Positions 7,680-12,862 of a DNA stretch of 12,862 nucleotides are shown in pieces (the first letter of the stretch is position 1; the number at the start of each line of letters is the position of its first letter). This stretch comes from Chloroflexota bacterium (GTDB lineage: Bacteria > Chloroflexota > Anaerolineae > Anaerolineales > UBA4823). The position numbers and the translations under genes are program-made. The stretch covers positions 1 to 12,862 of the forward strand of contig DAOVXM010000017.1 in assembly GCA_030636125.1 (NCBI GenBank), written 5' to 3'. Under the pieces are notes generated by a model. That model ran no database searches and had not been told where the DNA came from. It saw nothing but the letters and a program-made list of their open reading frames with translations.

Positions 7680-9344
7680 GTGAAAACAGTTATCGCATGT
7701 GCATTAGGAGAATGCGTACACGTTGCCGGGGTGATGAATTTCCTGCGCCAGGCTGAAAATGCTGGCTGGCGGACGATATTCCTCGGCCCAGCTGTGCCTC
7801 TCGAGCGGGTCTTGGAGGTGGTTCAGGGTGAGCTGGCGCGGGACGATATCAAGCCAAGCGATCTCCTGGTAGGTGTATCGTATCGTTTGACCCCTGAAAC
7901 TGGGGAGCGCCTCTTAGGCCGTTTCGCTGAGCGGGCTGACGATTTCCATTCGGCTGGTGTACGCTTTGCATTTGGTGGTACGCCCCCTTTAGCAGAACGG
8001 GCGCGTGCTATGGGTTTCTTCGAGCGTGTTTTCGAAGGTGACGAGTCGGCTTCATCTGTTTTGTCGTATTTACGTGGCAAGGCTGAGCGTAGTATCAGCG
8101 AGGTAGACTACCCTCAAACTGCTATAGAGCGTATTGCCTGGAGACAGCCCTACCCAATTATCCGCCATCATTTTGGGTTGCCTGTGTTAAAGCCAACCCA
8201 AGAAGGTATCGCCCGTATCGCTGAGGCCCGAGCTCTCGATGTTGTATCACTCGGTATTGACCAGGATGCTCAGTCAAATTTCTTTCACCCGGAGCGGAGG
8301 GACCGCCGCCGCACAGGCGCCGGCGGCGTGCCAGTGCGTAGTCCGGAGGATTACCGCATGCTCTACGCTGCCAGCCGGCGCGGCAATTTCCCCTTGCTAA
8401 GAACTTACTCCGGTACCGATGACTTTATTCGCCTCGCTGAGATGTACGTGGAGACGATCAATATCGCCTGGTGCGCCATTCCTGTTTTCTGGTTTAACCA
8501 AATGGATGGACGTGGCCCTTGGGATTTGGAAGGCTCTATCCTTGAACACCAGAAGGTGATGGCATGGTACGGAGAACGGAACATTCCTGTAGAACTGAAC
8601 GAACCGCATCATTGGGGGATGCGCGATGCCCCGGATGTAATCTTTGTCGCCTCGGCGTATCTCTCGGCTTACAACGCGCGTGCCTTCGGTGTGCGTGACT
8701 ATATCGCCCAGTTGATGTTTAACACCCCTCCGGGTTTATCCCATGCAATGGACCTGGCCAAGATGCTGGCTGTACTTGATATGATCTCTCCTTTAGCAGG
8801 ACCTGATTTCCGCATTTGGAAGCAGACGCGCACCGGCTTGCTGAGCTTTCCTGTTGAGCCGTCGTCAGCCCGAGGGCATTTGGCTGCAACCGTCTATTTG
8901 CAGATGTCCTTGCGGCCTCATATCCTGCACGTGGTTGGACATACCGAGGCCCATCACGCTGCTACCGCTGAGGATGTGATCGAGGCGATTAAGATCGCAC
9001 GCCGGGCAATCGATAGCGCGATTGCCGGTCAGCCGGATATGACTGTTGACCCAGTTGTCCAGGAGAGGAAAGATGAGTTGCTGCGGGAAGCTGTTGTGAC
9101 CCTGGACGCCATCCGTTCCTTGGCAGATCCAGGAGTTGGCGACCCGTTGACTGACCCGTCCACACTGGCTCGGGCGGTCACCAGCGGCGTGCTTGATGCG
9201 CCGCATCTGGTCAACAATCCTTTTGGTCGCGGGCAGATCTCTACCCGGATGGATGAACGGGGAGCGTGTGTGGCGCTTGACGTGGAAACCAACCGGGTGT
9301 TAACTGAAGAGGAGCGTATCTCCAGCCTGGATTTGTATAAGTGA
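7680..9344 (+). CDS. Stand-alone cobalamin-binding / glutamate-mutase-E-like protein (paralogue of the fusion)
   Basis: A 554-residue putative B12-dependent mutase with the same first two domains as the fusion at 2102-5788 but no MutL ATPase. The B12-binding domain (1-125) has C12-V-H14-V-A-G17, S67-Y-R-L and G99-G100. The barrel (about 150-540) keeps shared blocks such as SGTDDF (244-249), DGRGP (276-280) and GHTEAHHAA (420-428). The C-terminal GVLDAPHL to DERGAC segment matches the end of glutamate mutase E. By eye against recalled GlmE: R66=R162, R149=R241 and E330=E423. R100 is replaced by A197, K326 by a hydrophobic residue, and the catalytic-position E171 by Q274. It starts at GTG behind GGAGG and is followed 38 bases later by the glycosyltransferase. 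It may be a mutase with another substrate, a partner of the fusion, or a non-catalytic cobalamin-binding protein. Confidence 0.75.
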   Translation: MKTVIACALGECVHVAGVMNFLRQAENAGWRTIFLGPAVPLERVLEVVQGELARDDIKPSDLLVGVSYRLTPETGERLLGRFAERADDFHSAGVRFAFGGTPPLAERARAMGFFERVFEGDESASSVLSYLRGKAERSISEVDYPQTAIERIAWRQPYPIIRHHFGLPVLKPTQEGIARIAEARALDVVSLGIDQDAQSNFFHPERRDRRRTGAGGVPVRSPEDYRMLYAASRRGNFPLLRTYSGTDDFIRLAEMYVETINIAWCAIPVFWFNQMDGRGPWDLEGSILEHQKVMAWYGERNIPVELNEPHHWGMRDAPDVIFVASAYLSAYNARAFGVRDYIAQLMFNTPPGLSHAMDLAKMLAVLDMISPLAGPDFRIWKQTRTGLLSFPVEPSSARGHLAATVYLQMSLRPHILHVVGHTEAHHAATAEDVIEAIKIARRAIDSAIAGQPDMTVDPVVQERKDELLREAVVTLDAIRSLADPGVGDPLTDPSTLARAVTSGVLDAPHLVNNPFGRGQISTRMDERGACVALDVETNRVLTEEERISSLDLYK

Positions 9345-9365
9345 TCTGCTCAGATGTGCTTTGAA

Positions 9366-9372
9366 AGAGAAG
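9366..9372 (+). promoter_or_regulatory. Ribosome binding site of the glycosyltransferase
   Basis: AGAGAAG lies ten bases before ATG at 9383. The in-frame GTG at 9374 is only one base from this site, too close, so ATG 9383 is preferred. Confidence 0.5.
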
Positions 9373-9382
9373 TGTGAATAAA

Positions 9383-10627
9383 ATGCCCAAGAACGTTGTT
9401 CTGCTTCATTATGCCGCGCCACCGGTAGTTGGAGGTGTCGAGAGCGTGCTGGGTCACCAGGCGCGTCTGCTGGCGGATGATGGTCATTTTGTACAAATCG
9501 TGGCCGGGCGCGGTGCACAGGCTGACGATCGTATCCCCTTCATACAACTGCCTCTGGCAGACTCCCGTCACCCAGATGTCATGTCGGTCAAGGCTGAATT
9601 GGATGCTGGGCAGGTCCCGGATGAATTTGAGCAACTCACTGTTAAGTTAACGGACGCGTTGGAAAATATCACCCGTGATGTGGACTTTATCATTGCCCAC
9701 AACGTTTGCTCATTGGCCAAAAACCTGGCGCTCACTGCCGCTTTGAAAAACCTATCCGCTCGCCCGGGTGCACCACACTTGATCCTCTGGCATCATGACC
9801 TTGCCTGGACTACACCGCGCTATCGCTCTGAATTGTATGATGCTTATCCCTGGGACTTGCTGCGCACCGATTGGCCGGGCGTGACTCAGGTGGTAGTTTC
9901 GAAGTTGCGTCAGCGTGAACTGGCCGAGCTGTTAGGTGTCCCCCTGGATCGGGTTCTCATCGTTCCTAATGGTCTCGACGCGGGACGATTTCTTAAGCTC
10001 GAAAGGCAGACGTTATCCTTAGTAGATACTTTAGATCTGCTTATGGCAGAGCCCTTGCTTCTCTTGCCCGTCCGTATTACCCCACGTAAAAATATCGAGT
10101 TAGCCCTGCGGACGCTTTTTGCTTTACGCGAAAGCTATCCCCGTGCTATTTTAGTTATCACCGGGCCGCTCGGTCCACATAACCCGGCAAACGTAAAGTA
10201 TTTTGAACAGTTGGTTGCGCTGCGCTCCGAACTCGGCCTGGATAATGCCATCCATTTTCTTGTCGAATATAGCGATGAATACTTGCCGGATGCAGTCATT
10301 GCTGATTTCTACCATTTGGCCGATGCTTTGCTTATGCCCAGCCGGGAGGAAGGATTCGGCATCCCTATTCTGGAAGCCGGTTTGGAGGGGTTGCCTGTCT
10401 TTTGTGCCGATATCCCACCTTTGCGCGAACTGGGTGGTGACTGGGCTTCCTATTTCTCACTGGATGCAAACCCGCGTGATGTGGCGGCTCTGATCTCAGA
10501 CCGTTTGGCATCTGATCCGGTTTTTAGCCTGCGAGTCCATGTGCGTAAAGGTTATACTTGGAAGCAGGTTTACTTCGAAGGTATCGCGCCTTTGCTCGAA
10601 ACCCCAAAAAATAAAATCAATGAATAA
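9383..10627 (+). CDS. GT4-family glycosyltransferase, possibly acting on glucosylglycerate
   Basis: A 414-residue retaining glycosyltransferase of the GT4 (group 1) type with two Rossmann-like halves. The N-terminal half has the acceptor-side glycine loop VVGGVE (15-20). The C-terminal half has PNGLD (195-199), RITPRKN (231-237, nucleotide-sugar phosphate contact) and the E-x7-E motif E323-GFGIPIL-E331. It is soluble, with no membrane segment. Its end overlaps the gpgS start by eight bases (ATGAATAA), so the two are translationally coupled. Because GpgS makes glucosyl-3-phosphoglycerate, a likely role is adding a second sugar, as in mannosylglucosylglycerate synthesis, where group-1 enzymes are known. 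The donor and acceptor are inferred from context only; a lipid or polysaccharide acceptor is possible. Confidence 0.75.
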   Translation: MPKNVVLLHYAAPPVVGGVESVLGHQARLLADDGHFVQIVAGRGAQADDRIPFIQLPLADSRHPDVMSVKAELDAGQVPDEFEQLTVKLTDALENITRDVDFIIAHNVCSLAKNLALTAALKNLSARPGAPHLILWHHDLAWTTPRYRSELYDAYPWDLLRTDWPGVTQVVVSKLRQRELAELLGVPLDRVLIVPNGLDAGRFLKLERQTLSLVDTLDLLMAEPLLLLPVRITPRKNIELALRTLFALRESYPRAILVITGPLGPHNPANVKYFEQLVALRSELGLDNAIHFLVEYSDEYLPDAVIADFYHLADALLMPSREEGFGIPILEAGLEGLPVFCADIPPLRELGGDWASYFSLDANPRDVAALISDRLASDPVFSLRVHVRKGYTWKQVYFEGIAPLLETPKNKINE

Positions 10628-12428
10628 GCATTATACAGCCACCCCATTTGACAAAGTGCTCGTTCCGATAACTCCAAACTGTAATTGGAGGTCTTTATTA
10701 ACAGCCGCGCGATTAATTGCATGCGATGGAGAAATTTTGCTCACCGGATTAGTCAGCGTTGCCCCAGGTGAATCGCTTAGCACTGGAGCGCTCTTTGTAC
10801 GGCAAGTGCGCCAGACATTTTTTGAATCCGCAGATGACAAACGAATTCGTATTCTAGAGCGTGTACAGGTATCGCATGATCCCTGGGAGGACTTACTTGA
10901 TATCCTTGATGAGGAACAGCCCGACTTATTAATTTTGGATTGGCCCACCCACTTCTCCGACCTGTATACTACACCTGAAGAAGCTTTAATTCGACCTCCT
11001 TGTGATGTGGCTTTGGTACGCGGCCCTATCCCGGAAAGCCCAAAGAATGTCTTGGTAAGCCTGCGTGGCAGTCCGTATGCTGAGGATGCCCTGCGTCTCT
11101 CGCTTTCCGTTGCTCGAATGAGCCAGACTGAGGTCACCACATTGCATCTAACCCCTACGGAGACCGCCGCTTGGCGTCCTTCCCCATTACGGGGTCTTGG
11201 GCAGGTGCTGAACAATCTGCCTGAGGTGAAGCGTGTAGAGTTACAAGCCGAAGATCCAGCAGTGGCCATCTTGGAACAATCAAGCCACTTCGATTTGGTT
11301 ATATTAGGCGTCACAGCCCGCCCCACGAACAAGACCAGCCCCATAGGATGGCTCACCGAACGCGTTTTGCACGAGAGCCCTAATGGTGTCATCGCTGTCA
11401 AGTCTACCCGTTCCCCGGGTATAGATGGTGAAGCGGTCGGTCACCAAGCAATTTCGATTCTGGTGGATAAGTGGTTCGCAGAGAATACCTATCACGCTGA
11501 CGAATTCGGCGACCTGGATTACCTGCTTAATCTAAAAAAGGACCAGAATCTAACCATCAGCCTGGCGCTCCCGGCGCTCAACGAGGAGGAAACAGTCGGA
11601 AATGTCATCCAGACGGTCAAAGGGGCGTTAATGGATGCTAAGCCTTTGTTGGACGAAATAGTGTTGATGGATTCGGACTCCACGGATCAGACGCGTGATA
11701 TAGCCGAAAGCCTGGGCATTCCCGTTCACATCCACCAGCACACGCTCCCAGAATATGGAGCGCGTCTTGGAAAGGGAGAAGCATTGTGGAAGAGCTTGTA
11801 TGTCACCTATGGGGACATCCTCGTGTGGGTTGACACTGATATTGTCAATATTCACCCGCGTTTTGTGTTTGGGTTGCTTGGTCCTTTGCTGGTTAACCCC
11901 ACTATTCAATTTGTCAAAGGATTTTACCGTCGCCCGCTCAGAGTAGGCGAAAAGATGCAGGCAGGTGGCGGTGGTCGTGTGACTGAGCTCACCGCGCGCC
12001 CGTTACTCAACCTGTTTTACCCGGAGCTCTCAGGGGTTGTCCAACCGCTTTCCGGTGAATATGGTGGGAGACGTTCCGCCTTGGAGCAGTTGATATTTTT
12101 CTCCGGCTATGGCGTCGAAACCGGCTTGCTGATCGATGTGTTTGAAAAATTCGGTTTGAGTGCCATCGCACAAGTGGACTTGCGGGAACGTGTTCACCAC
12201 AACCAGCCGCTTGAATCGTTAAGCAAGATGTCTTTTGCGATCATTCAGGTGGTCATCCAAAAATTAGAACGGCGCTACGGACAGGGTATCCTGGAAGATG
12301 TCAATAGGTCGATGAAGCTGATTCGCTATGAACCGGGCCGACTGTTTTTGGATGTGGAAGAACTTGCCGAGAGGGACCGCCCGCCAATGGCCGAGTTGTC
12401 GGAGTACTTGGCGGGACATCCACGATGA
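10620..12428 (+). CDS. gpgS: Glucosyl-3-phosphoglycerate synthase with N-terminal tandem universal-stress domains
   Basis: A 602-residue fusion. Residues about 10-135 and 141-262 look like two UspA-like domains (each begins with KVLVPI or KNVLVSLRG and ends in VALVRG or VIAVKS). Residues about 308-560 are a GT81 glucosyl-3-phosphoglycerate synthase, which transfers glucose from an NDP-glucose to 3-phosphoglycerate, the committed step to glucosylglycerate. Motifs in order: PALNEEETVG (318-327), DSDSTDQT (351-358), GKGEALW (384-390), the metal-binding DTD (405-407), VKGFYRRPL (432-440), AGGGGRVTEL (448-457) and QPLSGEYGGRR (475-485). The start at 10620 is chosen because it overlaps the glycosyltransferase stop; earlier in-frame codons would lie deep inside that gene. 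There is no clear Shine-Dalgarno sequence, consistent with coupling. The synthase assignment is firm. The stress domains look degenerate and may sense nucleotide or energy state. Confidence 0.9.
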   Translation: MNKHYTATPFDKVLVPITPNCNWRSLLTAARLIACDGEILLTGLVSVAPGESLSTGALFVRQVRQTFFESADDKRIRILERVQVSHDPWEDLLDILDEEQPDLLILDWPTHFSDLYTTPEEALIRPPCDVALVRGPIPESPKNVLVSLRGSPYAEDALRLSLSVARMSQTEVTTLHLTPTETAAWRPSPLRGLGQVLNNLPEVKRVELQAEDPAVAILEQSSHFDLVILGVTARPTNKTSPIGWLTERVLHESPNGVIAVKSTRSPGIDGEAVGHQAISILVDKWFAENTYHADEFGDLDYLLNLKKDQNLTISLALPALNEEETVGNVIQTVKGALMDAKPLLDEIVLMDSDSTDQTRDIAESLGIPVHIHQHTLPEYGARLGKGEALWKSLYVTYGDILVWVDTDIVNIHPRFVFGLLGPLLVNPTIQFVKGFYRRPLRVGEKMQAGGGGRVTELTARPLLNLFYPELSGVVQPLSGEYGGRRSALEQLIFFSGYGVETGLLIDVFEKFGLSAIAQVDLRERVHHNQPLESLSKMSFAIIQVVIQKLERRYGQGILEDVNRSMKLIRYEPGRLFLDVEELAERDRPPMAELSEYLAGHPR

Positions 12429-12862
12429 CCCATTTATTCCTGGTCCGGCATGGCCAAACGGATTGGAATGTGGAGGGTCGCTGGCAGGGGCACGCTGATG
12501 TTCCGCTAAATGCGCGCGGGCGTGAACAGGCTGCCCATGTGGCTCGGTCATTGGCTGAGGTGGGCTTGAGGGCGATTTATTCCAGTGATCTTAGTCGAGC
12601 TCGTGAAACGGCACAGGCGCTGGCGGCTATTACCGGTCTGGGAGTGCAGCTCGACCCGCGCCTGCGCGAGATCCACCAGGGGGAATGGCAGGGTTTACTG
12701 GTCACTGAGATCCAGGAGCGTTATGGTCAAGAGTTTCACCGGCGTCATGATGACCCATTAAATGTCGCTCCGCCAGGGGGTGAGACGGTTCTGCAAGTAA
12801 AGGAGCGGGTAGTGGCTGCAATTGAGGACATCGTCCGGCAGCACCCGCTTGAACGCGTGGCG
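12425..12862 (+). CDS. Histidine phosphatase superfamily protein, partial; probable glucosyl-3-phosphoglycerate phosphatase
   Basis: The first 146 residues of a phosphoglycerate-mutase-like phosphatase; the frame is open to the window end. LVRHGQTDWN (6-15) carries the phosphohistidine-forming H9. SRARETA (57-63) and REIHQGEWQG (81-90) supply the usual phosphate-binding Arg and acid Glu. The second catalytic His lies beyond the window. Its ATG overlaps the gpgS stop by four bases (ATGA), a tight operon junction. That points to dephosphorylation of glucosyl-3-phosphoglycerate (GpgP role), for which histidine-phosphatase members are known. Alternatives in the same superfamily are a cofactor-dependent phosphoglycerate mutase or CobC-type alpha-ribazole phosphatase; the family alone does not decide. 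Confidence 0.85.
   Translation, partial: MTHLFLVRHGQTDWNVEGRWQGHADVPLNARGREQAAHVARSLAEVGLRAIYSSDLSRARETAQALAAITGLGVQLDPRLREIHQGEWQGLLVTEIQERYGQEFHRRHDDPLNVAPPGGETVLQVKERVVAAIEDIVRQHPLERVA

Noticed and set aside
10539..10619. Upstream in-frame ATG for gpgS
   Set aside because: It would overlap the glycosyltransferase by 89 bases and encode low-complexity sequence; the start at 10620 begins right before the first Usp-like strand and overlaps the stop by eight bases.
10631..11401. Minus-strand open frame of 256 codons opposite the gpgS gene
   Set aside because: It is antisense to conserved coding sequence; its translation is Ser/Arg-rich with no recognisable domain.

Overview
The window looks like chromosomal DNA from a free-living bacterium, most likely a Chloroflexota (Anaerolineae-like) organism. 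This is an inference from the valine/threonine/glutamate repeat linker behind the lipobox of the solute-binding protein, the moderate GC content and the gene types. No rRNA, tRNA, CRISPR array, insertion sequence or phage gene was seen.

Left half, minus strand (read right to left): an opine-dehydrogenase-family oxidoreductase (5801-6982) is followed after 12 bases by a 1228-residue fusion protein (2102-5788). After a further 196 bases comes a family-5 ABC-transporter solute-binding lipoprotein (187-1905). The fusion joins a cobalamin-binding domain, a barrel resembling the E subunit of glutamate mutase, and a MutL/GlmL ATPase of the kind thought to service B12 mutases. Bases 1-186 hold three perfect inverted repeats and no gene.

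Centre: a roughly 700-base AT-rich divergent intergenic region (6983-7679) contains a candidate minus-strand promoter, a 12-bp perfect inverted repeat whose flank can also pair with its loop, a heptad repeat and a nested inverted repeat.

Right half, plus strand: a second, stand-alone mutase (554 aa from a GTG start at 7680) is a paralogue of the first two domains of the fusion and lacks the ATPase. It is followed by a GT4 glycosyltransferase, a universal-stress-domain/GpgS fusion (glucosyl-3-phosphoglycerate synthase) and a histidine phosphatase cut by the window end. The last three overlap or nearly touch. They read as a pathway for glucosylglycerate, perhaps extended to mannosylglucosylglycerate, a compatible solute.

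The most interesting content is the pair of divergent B12-dependent mutase-like proteins. Both carry Cys in place of Asp in the DxHxxG cobalamin motif, and both have changed residues in the glutamate-binding and coenzyme-binding positions of GlmE. One is fused to its own putative reactivase and sits in an operon with an opine dehydrogenase. I infer a carbon-skeleton rearrangement acting on an amino-acid-derived or opine-like substrate other than glutamate. The substrate cannot be read from the sequence.
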